Below, one piece after another: positions 14,746 through 23,639 of a stretch of 64,000 nucleotides of DNA. Origin of the DNA: Haloferula sp. BvORR071 (GTDB lineage Bacteria > Verrucomicrobiota > Verrucomicrobiia > Verrucomicrobiales > Akkermansiaceae); NCBI RefSeq assembly GCF_000739615.1, contig NZ_BATP01000022.1, positions 124,001-188,000 on the forward strand, read 5' to 3'. The translations under genes and the position numbers were made by a program. The first letter of the stretch is position 1. Each line of letters starts with the position of its first letter. The notes beneath the pieces are model-generated. The model did not search any database. It saw nothing but the letters and a program-made list of their open reading frames with translations, and was not told where the DNA came from.

Positions 14746-15534
14746 ATGCCCGAAACTCGTCATCCCTGTCCCTGCTGCGGCTACCGCACCTACCTCCGGC
14801 CAGCCGGCGGGACGATGCAGCTATGCCCGGTGTGCGCATGGGAGGATGCGCCGGGAGAGGCTACCTACAATCACTCTAACAGCGTGGACCTGGCTGATGC
14901 CCAATACAACTTCCTGGCTATGCGGGCGGCGGAGCCCGACTTTATCGACGTCGTGCGGGCACCCCAGCCGGAGGAGGCACGCTCCCCGGACTGGCTTTCG
15001 ATCGAAGACTTCCGCGTGAAACTGATCGGGATGATCGAAGAGGCCTTCCGCAAGACGCGGCTCGAGGGCGGGGTGACACTGCACCAAAGCCTCGAGTTCG
15101 ACTGCCTCGGTTACCCGAGCGACTCGATGCTCGCCGAGGCAGCGGCCAAGGATCGTGAAGATCGCTGGCAGGATATCCCTGAGGAAAAGCTTTCCCACTT
15201 CGCGGGAATCTCCTGGTCCATCATCTATCTCGATCCGGCGGGCTTCCGCTTCCACCTTCCCGCCTACATGCGGCATGCGCTGAAGACCCTCGGCTGGCGG
15301 CATACCGACGGCGAGGGGGAATGGATCATCTTCGAACTAGAGGGTGGACCATTGTCGAAGCGCATGAAGAACCGGGTGGAACTGCTGGATCGCCAGCAGC
15401 GGGCCTGCGTCGCCGCCTTCCTCCACTTCTTCGCCCGCTATCCGGAGAACCCATGTCACCCGAGCGCCGTGAAGGGCCTCGATAAAGGCTGGGATGAATG
15501 GACTCCCCCATTCGTCAAGCTAGCCGCCCTTTAA
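14746..15534 (+). CDS. CPCC cysteine-rich domain fused to the paralogous unassigned domain
   Basis: The 262-residue product begins with a CPCC zinc-ribbon-like module: HPCPCCGYRTY, then LCPVCAWEDA, giving two Cys pairs that probably bind zinc (residues about 7-35). After a linker the protein repeats the domain of the previous gene, with IGMIEEAF, LSHFAGISWSIIYLDPAGFRFHLPAYM and AFLHFFARYP. CPCC modules are often found in small proteins near toxin or immunity genes. Position just upstream of rtcB makes co-expression with the RNA ligase likely. Substrate and activity are unknown. Confidence 0.75.
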   Translation: MPETRHPCPCCGYRTYLRPAGGTMQLCPVCAWEDAPGEATYNHSNSVDLADAQYNFLAMRAAEPDFIDVVRAPQPEEARSPDWLSIEDFRVKLIGMIEEAFRKTRLEGGVTLHQSLEFDCLGYPSDSMLAEAAAKDREDRWQDIPEEKLSHFAGISWSIIYLDPAGFRFHLPAYMRHALKTLGWRHTDGEGEWIIFELEGGPLSKRMKNRVELLDRQQRACVAAFLHFFARYPENPCHPSAVKGLDKGWDEWTPPFVKLAAL

Positions 15535-15571
15535 TTCTTCCCCACCAAGCACCCTTTTCCCAATTTTCATC

Positions 15572-17056
15572 ATGCACACCATCCACAAGACCGATGAAGC
15601 CTTCGGCTTCATCCCGCTCCCGGGCGATGCCGGCAAGCCGATCACCGTGGTCGGAACCGACGCGATCCGCGATACCTTCGACGAAACCTGCCTCCAGCAG
15701 GCCGTCAACTCGCGGATGGCCCCGGGTGTTACCGAGCTCGTCTTGAACCCCGATGCGCACGCCGGCTACGGCGCGCCGGTCGGCTGTGTGATGGTCTCGC
15801 CGACGCACATTTATCCGGGCCCGGTGGGCGTGGACATCAAGTGCTCGATGAGCCTACTTCAGCTCGATGTGCCGGAGGATGCGATCCAGGACAAGGCGGT
15901 CCGCCGTGCGCTGATCAATGCGATCATCGAGCGTACGCCGACGGGTGCGGGCAAGGGCCAGCGCTCGGTGAAGAAGGCTCGTCATGTCGATGAACTGGTC
16001 GGCGTGTCTGCCGTGACCGAAGGTGCGACCCAGCGCGTGTGCCAGGCACTCGGCATCCCGCCGGAATGGGCAATCCGCTGTGAGGACTCGACCCATACCG
16101 GCCACGATGGGACCTACGATGCCCTCCGTTCTCGCCTGGAGTGGATCCTGGCGCAGGGGCGCATCCGCAACTTCGTGGACAAGCTCCAGCAGCTCGGGTC
16201 CTACGGCGGGGGCAACCACTTCGGCGAGTGCGAGATCACCAAGGTCACCGACCGTCCGTGGGCGCGTGATACCGCGAAGTCCTTCGGACTGAAGGATGGC
16301 CACGTGTCCTTCCTCAGCCACTGCGGATCGCGCGGCTTCGGGAACCTGCTGGCGCAGGGCCAGTTCCGGGACTTGGAGAACAAGTTCCGCACTTGGTCCA
16401 CGCCCTTCCCGGCGGCGGACAAGCAGCTCGTCTACGCGCCGCTCGGAACCCCGGAGGCGGATGCCTACCTCGATGACATGGCGCTCGGCGCGAACTTCGC
16501 CACGGTGAACCACCTCCTGATCAATGCTCTCGTGTTAGAGGCATTCCAGGAAGTGTTGCCGGGAGCAAAGGGCCAGCTCGTCTATTTCATCTCGCACAAT
16601 ATCGCGCGGGAAGAGATCCACGAGGGCCGCAAGTCCTGGGTCCACCGCAAGGGCGCAACCCGCGCGATCCCGGGCGGCCACTTCTCGCTGGCGGGAACGC
16701 CCTTCGAGAAGACCGGCCACCCGATCCTGCTGCCGGGCAACCCGCGCGACGGCTCCGTCGTGATGGTCGCCCGCGCCGGGGCCGAGCGCACCGCCTACTC
16801 CGTGAATCACGGGGCGGGCCGCCGCATGGGCCGCAAGCACGCGGCACGCACCCTCGACCAGAAGGCCGTGGATGCCGACTTCGACCGCGACGACATCCTC
16901 AGCAACTGCCGCAAGTACCCGATCGACGAAGCGCCGGACGCTTACAAGAGCTTCCCGGAAGTGCTCCGCAGCGTGGAAAGCGCAGGGCTTGCCGAGACCG
17001 TCGCGAGTTTGAAGGCGCGCTTCGTCATCAAGGACGAGACGGCCGCCGATGACTGA
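15572..17056 (+). CDS. rtcB: RtcB, GTP-dependent RNA ligase
   Basis: The 494-residue enzyme joins 2',3'-cyclic phosphate or 3'-phosphate ends to 5'-OH ends through a guanylylated histidine. The metal and active-site landmarks are present: HAGYGAPVG (63-71), GVDIKC (86-91, Asp and Cys ligands), GGGNHF (212-217), SHCGSRGFG (249-257), ISHN (340-343), HRKGATRA (358-365) and NHGAGRRMGR (412-421), with His413 as the expected nucleophile. Many RtcB proteins have D-x-N-C; this one has D-x-K-C, which is worth noting. It is the expected effector of an RtcR-controlled operon and lies 37 bp after the CPCC gene. Confidence 0.96.
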   Translation: MHTIHKTDEAFGFIPLPGDAGKPITVVGTDAIRDTFDETCLQQAVNSRMAPGVTELVLNPDAHAGYGAPVGCVMVSPTHIYPGPVGVDIKCSMSLLQLDVPEDAIQDKAVRRALINAIIERTPTGAGKGQRSVKKARHVDELVGVSAVTEGATQRVCQALGIPPEWAIRCEDSTHTGHDGTYDALRSRLEWILAQGRIRNFVDKLQQLGSYGGGNHFGECEITKVTDRPWARDTAKSFGLKDGHVSFLSHCGSRGFGNLLAQGQFRDLENKFRTWSTPFPAADKQLVYAPLGTPEADAYLDDMALGANFATVNHLLINALVLEAFQEVLPGAKGQLVYFISHNIAREEIHEGRKSWVHRKGATRAIPGGHFSLAGTPFEKTGHPILLPGNPRDGSVVMVARAGAERTAYSVNHGAGRRMGRKHAARTLDQKAVDADFDRDDILSNCRKYPIDEAPDAYKSFPEVLRSVESAGLAETVASLKARFVIKDETAADD

Positions 17057-17061
17057 CTAAC

Positions 17062-17094
17062 AGATCGGTCTGATCCGACGGATCGGACCGATCT
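17062..17094 (+). other. Long hairpin between rtcB and rtcA
   Basis: AGATCGGTC pairs with GACCGATCT (17062-17070, 17086-17094) and GATCCG with CGGATC (17072-17077, 17079-17084). One T/G wobble separates the two parts and the apex is a single base, so in practice the top pairs open. It starts 5 nt after the rtcB stop. A pyrimidine-rich stretch (TCTTCTTCTCTTTTCC) follows. It could be a processing or stabilising site, or a weak attenuator that lowers rtcA relative to rtcB. Confidence 0.78.
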
Positions 17095-17107
17095 TCTTCT
17101 CTTTTCC

Positions 17108-18118
17108 ATGAAAGCAATCCAACTCGACGGCAGCAGCGGCGGTGGCCAGATGCTGCGCACCGCCCTGTCCCTGGCGATGGTCACGGGGCAGCCCTTCCGC
17201 ATGACGAATATCCGCGGCAAGCGCCCGCGGCCTGGCCTGATGCGCCAGCACCTCACCTGTGTGAAGGCCGCCTGCGAGATTTCCGGCGGCACCGCGGATG
17301 GCGCGGAGATCGGCTCGACTGAGCTCGTTTTTCGCGCCGGGAAAGTACGAGGCGGATCGTATCAATTCGCCATCGGCACCGCGGGCAGCACCACCCTGCT
17401 GCTCCAGACGCTCCTGCCAGCCCTTTGGCAGGCGGAGGAGCCCGCTACTCTCGCCCTGCAAGGCGGCACGCACAACCCGATGGCGCCGCCCTTCGAGTTC
17501 ATCGACCGCGTCTTCCTCCCGGCCATGGCTCGCATGGGCGGGGCTGCTACCGTGACCCTCGCTAGCGCCGGCTTCGCACCCGCCGGTGGCGGCGTGCTGC
17601 ATGCTTCAATCCAGCCCTCGCCAAAGCTGCAATCCATCGACCTGATGACCCGCCCGGAGTCCGGCGAGTCGCGCATCCGCGTGCTCAGCCGCCACCTGCC
17701 ACTTTCGATCGGCGGACGGATGCTCGATTCAGCCCTCGCCCTGATGCCCTGCAAGGACGCCGCGGTGGAAAGCTGCGAGCCCGGCCCCGGTGCCGGCATC
17801 TGCTGCCTCGTCGAAGCTGAGTTCGGAGAGCTCCGTGAGATGACCAGCAGCTTCGGCGAGCAGGGCGTCAGCGCGGAGAAAGTCGGGAGACATGCGGCGA
17901 AGACCATGCTCGACTTCATCGGCTGCCGCGTGCCCGTCGGTCGCTGCCTCGCGGACCAGTTGCTGCTGCCCATCGCGCTCGCCGGCGGTGGTCGCTTTGC
18001 CACCATGGCCCCTGATGCCCACGTGCCGACGAATATCGCCGTGATCGAGAAGTTCCTGCCGGTCCGCTTCAGCATCCGGAAGGAGGAGCGGGGAGTTCAC
18101 GTGGTCGAAGCCGGGTGA
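17108..18118 (+). CDS. rtcA: RtcA, RNA 3'-terminal phosphate cyclase
   Basis: The 336-residue protein opens with the family signature IQLDGSSGGGQMLRTALSLAM and contains RGKRPRPGLMRQHL and GTAGSTTLLLQTLLP. Near the C-terminus, DAHVPTNIAVIEKFLPVRF places the nucleophilic His at residue 305. RtcA adenylates RNA 3'-phosphates and converts them to 2',3'-cyclic phosphates, the ends that RtcB can join. It is the last gene of the operon, separated from rtcB by a hairpin. Length and motifs are complete. Confidence 0.95.
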   Translation: MKAIQLDGSSGGGQMLRTALSLAMVTGQPFRMTNIRGKRPRPGLMRQHLTCVKAACEISGGTADGAEIGSTELVFRAGKVRGGSYQFAIGTAGSTTLLLQTLLPALWQAEEPATLALQGGTHNPMAPPFEFIDRVFLPAMARMGGAATVTLASAGFAPAGGGVLHASIQPSPKLQSIDLMTRPESGESRIRVLSRHLPLSIGGRMLDSALALMPCKDAAVESCEPGPGAGICCLVEAEFGELREMTSSFGEQGVSAEKVGRHAAKTMLDFIGCRVPVGRCLADQLLLPIALAGGGRFATMAPDAHVPTNIAVIEKFLPVRFSIRKEERGVHVVEAG

Positions 18119-18770
18119 CCACTGGGTGCGCCAACCGGAGCGCAGCGGAGCTGGTCCGCGACTTCACTCCACTTTCTGCGGACAACTTTAGCCGGCTCAA
18201 TTGAATCATCACCTTGTGGACTATGGCCCTCCGATCCGAGCGGGCTACAGCTCAATGCCTTTAGGGATTGGGATGCTTTCATCCCTGTGTGCTCTCTGAT
18301 GGAAGCCGCAGGCCCTCGGACTGCTGTGATGATTCACAGCTTTCGAGTGCATCTTGCTGCGCGCCTGCTCGATCGAAATGAACCGGCCCACCCGCTCCGA
18401 CACCGCCGGCCAATTCGTGCGCTTTCCACCGCAAGATCAACGCGGCTCCCGATTCGACCTTCTCCCTTCTATCCACACCATCTGTGGTGTCCTGATATTC
18501 GCGGCTCTGCTTCCGGCCCCGATCGTCACCGCGATGGAAAGATCCATATAGTGGATCACCACCGGAGGCTTGCGCCGATGGCGCGCCGGGAGATCGCTTC
18601 GTGCCGCTCTGGGATGCGTGCCTCACCTTGCATTCGAGAGCTGTGGATGACCCCAGCAGTCCGAGGGCCTGCGGCTGTCATCGGGCGGACTTGCAGGGGA
18701 GGATCACGCCAGTCCTTATCGAGCCGGCTAAAGTCGGCGCACCCCGTGGCGCAAGATGGAGCCGCATCTT
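18119..18770. repeat. Gene-free stretch made of two inverted composite repeats
   Basis: Two related elements face each other. One reads leftward from about 18480 to 18115, the other rightward from about 18560 to 18770. Each contains an ATTCGAGAGCTGTG-like block, a small palindrome (GCTGTGA-TGAT-TCACAGC in the left copy), then AGCAGTCCGAGGGC, and later GAGCCGGCTAAAG with a nearby GCGCACCC...TGG. The same central block occurs at 41425-41520, and GCCGGCTAAAG...GCGCACCC at 49315-49345. Weak open frames crossing this area encode the repeat itself and are not counted as genes. Confidence 0.7.
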
Positions 18771-18813
18771 TCCCCTCGCCCCCGTGCCACTCACTCCCTT
18801 TCATCCGCCCGCG

Positions 18814-19476
18814 ATGACTCCTACCACTGCCGGCCTGATCTTCGACCTCGATGGCACCCTGATCGACTCCCTACCCGGCATCGCCGCGTCCCTCAACCGC
18901 TCCTTGGAGCGCCAGGGCTTCGATCCGCACGGCCACCCCGACGTCCGCCGCTTCATCGGCAATGGCTCCTATGAGCTTTGCCGTCGCGCCTTGCCGGAGG
19001 ATTCTCCCCACGAGTTGATCCTCGCGGTCGAGGAGGGCTTCAAACAGGACTACGCCCATACTTGGCCGGAGGGCACTGCTCCCTACCCCGGAATCCCAGA
19101 GCTATTGGACCAACTCGCTGTTAGGAAGCAGCCCTTGGCGATCCTCTCCAACAAGCCCCACCCCTTCACGGTCGAGATCGTCGCCCGGCTTTTCCCCCGC
19201 ATCCCTTTCGATCCGGTGACCGGCCAGCGCGAGGACCTGCGCCGCAAGCCCTTCCCGGATGCCGCCCTGTGGATCGCCCGGAAGTGGGATTTAGAGCCAA
19301 ACGCCTGTTGGTTCATCGGTGATTCCACCGTCGATCTGGAAACCGCCCGGGCCGCCGGGATGAAGCCGGTGATCACCGCTTGGGGCTACCATGACCCGGC
19401 CGCCCTGTTGGAGGCTGGGGCCGCTCAGGTGTTGGAAAAAGTGAGCGATCTAGCCGCGGTCCTAGGCTTTCCCTGA
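18814..19476 (+). CDS. HAD-family phosphatase, phosphoglycolate-phosphatase-like
   Basis: A 220-residue HAD hydrolase: motif I FDLDGTLIDS (Asp nucleophile and general acid), a helical cap, motif II ILSNKPH, motif III Lys in RRKPFPD, and motif IV GDSTVDLETARAAG. The cap type and spacing suit Gph-like enzymes that dephosphorylate 2-phosphoglycolate, but related phosphatases have the same layout, so the substrate is open. A longer frame begins at 18601 inside a dispersed repeat and is not credible. The gene is probably monocistronic, as hpf begins 184 bp downstream with its own ribosome-binding site. Confidence 0.85.
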   Translation: MTPTTAGLIFDLDGTLIDSLPGIAASLNRSLERQGFDPHGHPDVRRFIGNGSYELCRRALPEDSPHELILAVEEGFKQDYAHTWPEGTAPYPGIPELLDQLAVRKQPLAILSNKPHPFTVEIVARLFPRIPFDPVTGQREDLRRKPFPDAALWIARKWDLEPNACWFIGDSTVDLETARAAGMKPVITAWGYHDPAALLEAGAAQVLEKVSDLAAVLGFP

Positions 19477-19660
19477 GCCTAGCAAGGGCCGGTAGCTACA
19501 ATCGAAATACGCGATCGCCGCTCATCCCAAGCGTGTCAAGGGATGCCGCGATTTTCTCAAGAACTGGATAGCCTTTTGGCGAAATCCAGTCCATCCTGCA
19601 TGGTGGATAAGGCGGATAGAACCGCCGTCCTTCACCCCTAAACAAAACAGGAGAATAGAC

Positions 19661-20257
19661 ATGCAAACTGCAAATGTGAACCTGCCCATCACGGTGACCG
19701 TTCGCCACGAGTCCGTGACTGAATCCCTGCGCGACTACGCTCAAAAGAAGATCGAGGGTCTCCATCTCGACTACCCGCGCATCATCGAGGCGAAAATCAT
19801 TCTAGACGTTCAGAAGAATCGGCACATCGCCGAAATCATTCTCTTTTGCGCCAACCACATCACCATTGAGGCGCACACTGAAGGGCAGGACATGTATGCT
19901 GCGATCGACGAGACGATCGACAAGATCGCCCGCCGCATGCGCAAGCACAAGACCCGCCTGATGAAGAAGAAGCGGCCGCACCGCAACGACTCCATCCGCC
20001 ATCTCGATGAGCGCTTCTTCCGTGAAGAGATCATCGACCACCCGGAAGAATCCGAGAAGGATCCGGAACCCTTCATCGTCCACCCGGACAACTACCGGCT
20101 GCGCACGATGTACAAGGAAGACGCCGTCATGGAGCTCGAGCTCTCCGACCGTCCCTTCGTCCTCTACAAGAGCGCCCGCCGCGGTTGCCTCACCATCATC
20201 TACCGCCGCAAGGACGGCGACTATGCCGCGATCGACATCAAGGATGGCCCCAAGTGA
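19661..20257 (+). CDS. hpf: Long-form ribosome hibernation promoting factor
   Basis: The 198-residue protein has an N-terminal HPF/RaiA domain (ITVTVRHESVTESLRDYAQKK, IEGL, then the helix DMYAAIDETIDKIARRMRK) and a basic linker KKKRPHR. A C-terminal dimerisation domain (about 135-195, MELELSDRPFVLYKS, IIYRRKDGDYAAIDI) mediates 100S ribosome formation in long HPFs. A strong AGGAG lies 8 nt before the ATG. A terminator follows at 20304. It acts on 70S ribosomes in stationary phase. Confidence 0.92.
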   Translation: MQTANVNLPITVTVRHESVTESLRDYAQKKIEGLHLDYPRIIEAKIILDVQKNRHIAEIILFCANHITIEAHTEGQDMYAAIDETIDKIARRMRKHKTRLMKKKRPHRNDSIRHLDERFFREEIIDHPEESEKDPEPFIVHPDNYRLRTMYKEDAVMELELSDRPFVLYKSARRGCLTIIYRRKDGDYAAIDIKDGPK

Positions 20258-20303
20258 ATGGCAGCCGGCTTATTGACGCGTTCAGCGCGCACGGTTGATC
20301 CAA

Positions 20304-20336
20304 AGCCCGCCACGGAAGTCCCGTGGCGGGCTTTTT
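20304..20336 (+). terminator. Intrinsic terminator of hpf
   Basis: A perfect 12-bp stem, AGCCCGCCACGG with CCGTGGCGGGCT, encloses a 5-nt loop and runs into TTTTT. It is 46 bp after the hpf stop codon and is oriented for the plus strand. Confidence 0.93.
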
Positions 20337-20462
20337 GTGGAGTGCGGTGGCACGTCACCGCTTTGGCTCCGGGTAAATGCCGCTATTCTTTTCGGCCACG
20401 AATTGGCGTGAAGGATGCGACCCCCAAGCCAAAGCGGCGTCCTGCCGCCGCACTCCATCGCT

Positions 20463-23400
20463 CTAGACCCCCACCAAGCTCTTCAACTTCGTCGAAACCA
20501 TCCAGCACTTCACCGGCACCCCCAGGCTCTTCTCCAAGACCTCCCGGTAAGCCTCCATCTGCCCGCGATAGCGCTCGAGCAACTGCTCCTCGCTGCCCAC
20601 TGCATCGGTCTTGAAATCGATCAACTCCGCGGACTCCGCCTTGCCTGTCGCATCGCGAAATACGTGCAGCCGGTCGATCACACCGCTCAGCCATTGATCC
20701 CCGTGGATCGCCTCGACCGGTTGTTCCCGGTGCAAGTCCACCGCTCGTCCATTGCGCACGAAGAGGCTGCGGATCTCCGGCATTCCCAGCAACTCCTTCA
20801 CCAGCCTACCCGCTCCACTTCCGGGCAGCTCCGGCGCAGCCTCATCCAGCCACCCGATTCTCTCAAAAGCTGCATGCACCTCCGTGCCGAAGGCCATCCC
20901 TGCCGGTGAGGCCGCGAACTCAAAGCTGTTCTTCTTCTCCCCCGAGGGACTCGTCCGCGCGCGCCGCTTCAAGCCCGGCCCCAGCAAGACCGGCGCAGCC
21001 TCCTCCTCCACCGCCGTTTCCTTCGACTCCACCCGCAAGAACCAATCCGGGTCTCCCGCTTGATGCAGTGTCTGCCGCTCGCGGCCGTTCCAAGTCACTT
21101 CGCCCAAGCCCGAAGCCCCAAGCGCCTCCCGGATCCACAGGTCGTAGCGCCGGGTCGAACTCGGCTTCGCTGGTGCCTTCGGCAGCAGCACGTAGCTCCC
21201 GTGCTTCGCCCGGGTCAGCGCCACGTAAAGATTGCAGAAACGTTCGTAGCATTGCTCCGCCGACCACGCCTCGAAGCGCTCGCGCAACTGCGGATCCGCC
21301 TCTAACAGTTTCCGCCCCGGCGAGAGCAGCAGCCCTTCCGTCCGGCCGCTGTCGTCCTTGAACTCCAGAATCCCAGCCTTCGAGGGGTCATCGAAAACGC
21401 CGCCCGCCAAATCCGGAAGGATTACCATGTCGAATTCCAGGCCCTTCGCCTTGTGAATCGTCATCACCTGCAAGGCGCCCTCGGCGGAATACTCGCGCTG
21501 TTTCAGCGTCTCCAGCAGCGCCACCCATTCGTCAAAGTCGCGCCGCCCGGATTCATCATACTCCAGCGCGGCCCGCAGGATCCCGGTGAAGCGCCCTTCC
21601 AAGAAGCCGTTCAAGGTCTCGTGCTTGCGCAGCCCTTCCGCGAGGTCCTGCAGCAGTCCGGCCATCCCCTCCGCCAAGACCCGCTTGCGGCACTCATGCC
21701 AGACCCGCATCGGATTCGGCTCCTCCACCCACTCGTTCAGCACCTTGCCCAGCGGCGTCGCCATCACGTGCCCCGCCGCCAGCTTGTCCGCAGGATGCGC
21801 CAGCCAGCGGAACAGATCGGTCAACGCCACACCGGCCGGATTGTCCAGCGCCAGCTCCACCTCCGCATCCATCTCCACCGGCATCGCGGGGAATTCCTTC
21901 CGCAGGTAGTCCACCAGCTTGCGCGCCTTCGCGTTCGCCCGCACCAGCACCGCACAGCTCAGCCCGCGCTCGATCGGCCGGACTTCCGCCAGCAGGTCGC
22001 GCAGCGCACCATCCACGCCGCCAATCTCATCGTCATCTTCATCCGTCTCATTCTCCGCGGTGTCCACCACCACGGCATAGCCTACCAGCGGCTTCTCACG
22101 CGGCGCGCTACGGTGCACGGCGTAGTTCCAGCGCGCCACCGCCGCAGCCGGGAAGAGCCCGCGCAGCACCGCCGGGTCGCAGACGGTATTCACCAGATCC
22201 AGCACCTCCGCTGCCGAGCGCCACGAAGTCTCCATCCCCCAAGGATCCATCCGGTCCTTCCAGCCCGGCCGAGCCAACAGATCATCGAAAAGCCGCGGCT
22301 CGCCACCACGCCAGCCATAGATCCCCTGCTTGGTATCACCCACCACGAAGAGCGAGCGAGCCCCCTCCGCATCCAGGATCGCTTCATCCACCAGACCTTC
22401 GAGAACATCCCACTGCCCGCGGCTGGTGTCTTGGAACTCATCCAGCAGCCACTGGCCGTAGCGGGCATCCAAACGCGATTCGATCCGCGCCCGTCCATGC
22501 TCGGTAAGCCCGCCGTCTGCCAGCAGCCGCGTCACATCCGCGAAGCCCAAGCCACCGCGCCGCCGCACCTCTGCCGAGTAAATCGTCTCATAGGCCCACA
22601 GCAGCGACCACAGGCCCAGCGTGCGCGTCGCCCGCGCCTCGATCTCCGCGCGCACATAGCCGCCGATCAAGCGGGTCATCGCTCCTGCCAGCTTACCAGA
22701 GATGCGGTGCTCCATGTTTGAGAACACATCCACCGCATAGCCGCGCGAGAGCTCTCCCAGCAGCGCCATCGAGCGCTCGATCGCGGTCTCGGTCTTGCGG
22801 CCATCGCCCGGCGAATAGATCGCAAACCAATCCACCGCCTTCTCCCAGCCCTTGATCCAGGTCGCATGCGGCTTCTTGTCCACCTGCACGGTAGGCAACA
22901 AGACCAGCACCTCCCGTGCGGCAGATCCGAAGTCCTCGATCTCCCCCCACGGGCAGCCATCCGGCCAGATCAGATCCAGATTCCCCCACTGCGTCCGCTC
23001 CGGCGAAGCCAGATAGCGCTGGTGGTGCTTGTCCAGGAACTCATCCAGCAAGCGGCACAGGCGGTTGTGCTCCTTGCCATGCGTCGCCAGCCGGAAGGCC
23101 CCAAGAAAAGCCTCACGCTGACGGTCCGGCACCTCACGGAAAATCCGTGCCAGCACCTGCGCCTTCTCCGCCTGCATCGCGTCCTCTTCCAGCAAACGAA
23201 ACTCCGCCAGCCCCAGCTCGTAGGGATAGCGCTTCACGATCCGCACGAAGAAGCTGTCCAAGGTCCCCAGCGAAACCCGGTGCAGACCCGCCACCAGATT
23301 CTCTAACAACTCACGGAAGCGCCCCAGATCCGGCTGGATCTCCCCGCCCCCCGGGAACAGCGCCGGCATCTGTGTCTCCGCATCGCCACCCAGCGTGGCC

Positions 23401-23639
23401 GCCAGCTCCTTCGCCAGCCGCGCCGCCCCCGCCTCGTCCAGTGATCCCTTCGCCAGCCGCGACAGGATCCGGTCCGAGAACTCACCCGCCGCCTTGCGCG
23501 TGAAGGTCAGCGCGATCAGCGCACCCGGCTCCACTCCCGCCGCCAGCAGCGCCAGGAAGCGGTTCGAAAGCTGGAAGGTTTTTCCCGATCCCGCGGAAGC
23601 GCGGATCATCAAGCTCTTGAGATCCCGCATGCCGCTCAT
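20463..23639 (-). CDS. AddA-like UvrD-family helicase with C-terminal nuclease
   Basis: The 1058-residue protein has the superfamily 1A motifs in order: Walker A ASAGSGKT (14-21), LTFTRKAAGEF, Walker B LLDEFQDTSRGQW, VVGDTKQGIYGWRGGE, MTIHKAKGLEFDMVILPDL and LYVALTRAKHGSY. At the C-terminus a PD-(D/E)XK nuclease is visible: GTEVHAAFERIGW, IDRLHVF, ELIDFKTDAV and RGQMEAYREVL. This is the layout of AddA and RecB, which unwind and trim double-strand breaks for RecA loading. It overlaps the upstream nuclease gene by 4 nt, so translation is coupled, and the two products probably form a heterodimer. Confidence 0.87.
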   Translation of the reverse strand: MSGMRDLKSLMIRASAGSGKTFQLSNRFLALLAAGVEPGALIALTFTRKAAGEFSDRILSRLAKGSLDEAGAARLAKELAATLGGDAETQMPALFPGGGEIQPDLGRFRELLENLVAGLHRVSLGTLDSFFVRIVKRYPYELGLAEFRLLEEDAMQAEKAQVLARIFREVPDRQREAFLGAFRLATHGKEHNRLCRLLDEFLDKHHQRYLASPERTQWGNLDLIWPDGCPWGEIEDFGSAAREVLVLLPTVQVDKKPHATWIKGWEKAVDWFAIYSPGDGRKTETAIERSMALLGELSRGYAVDVFSNMEHRISGKLAGAMTRLIGGYVRAEIEARATRTLGLWSLLWAYETIYSAEVRRRGGLGFADVTRLLADGGLTEHGRARIESRLDARYGQWLLDEFQDTSRGQWDVLEGLVDEAILDAEGARSLFVVGDTKQGIYGWRGGEPRLFDDLLARPGWKDRMDPWGMETSWRSAAEVLDLVNTVCDPAVLRGLFPAAAVARWNYAVHRSAPREKPLVGYAVVVDTAENETDEDDDEIGGVDGALRDLLAEVRPIERGLSCAVLVRANAKARKLVDYLRKEFPAMPVEMDAEVELALDNPAGVALTDLFRWLAHPADKLAAGHVMATPLGKVLNEWVEEPNPMRVWHECRKRVLAEGMAGLLQDLAEGLRKHETLNGFLEGRFTGILRAALEYDESGRRDFDEWVALLETLKQREYSAEGALQVMTIHKAKGLEFDMVILPDLAGGVFDDPSKAGILEFKDDSGRTEGLLLSPGRKLLEADPQLRERFEAWSAEQCYERFCNLYVALTRAKHGSYVLLPKAPAKPSSTRRYDLWIREALGASGLGEVTWNGRERQTLHQAGDPDWFLRVESKETAVEEEAAPVLLGPGLKRRARTSPSGEKKNSFEFAASPAGMAFGTEVHAAFERIGWLDEAAPELPGSGAGRLVKELLGMPEIRSLFVRNGRAVDLHREQPVEAIHGDQWLSGVIDRLHVFRDATGKAESAELIDFKTDAVGSEEQLLERYRGQMEAYREVLEKSLGVPVKCWMVSTKLKSLVGV

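Noticed and set aside
18601-18813. N-terminal extension of the HAD phosphatase
   Set aside because: The extension translates the composite repeat (HSRAVDDPSSPRA), and motif I follows directly from the ATG at 18814.
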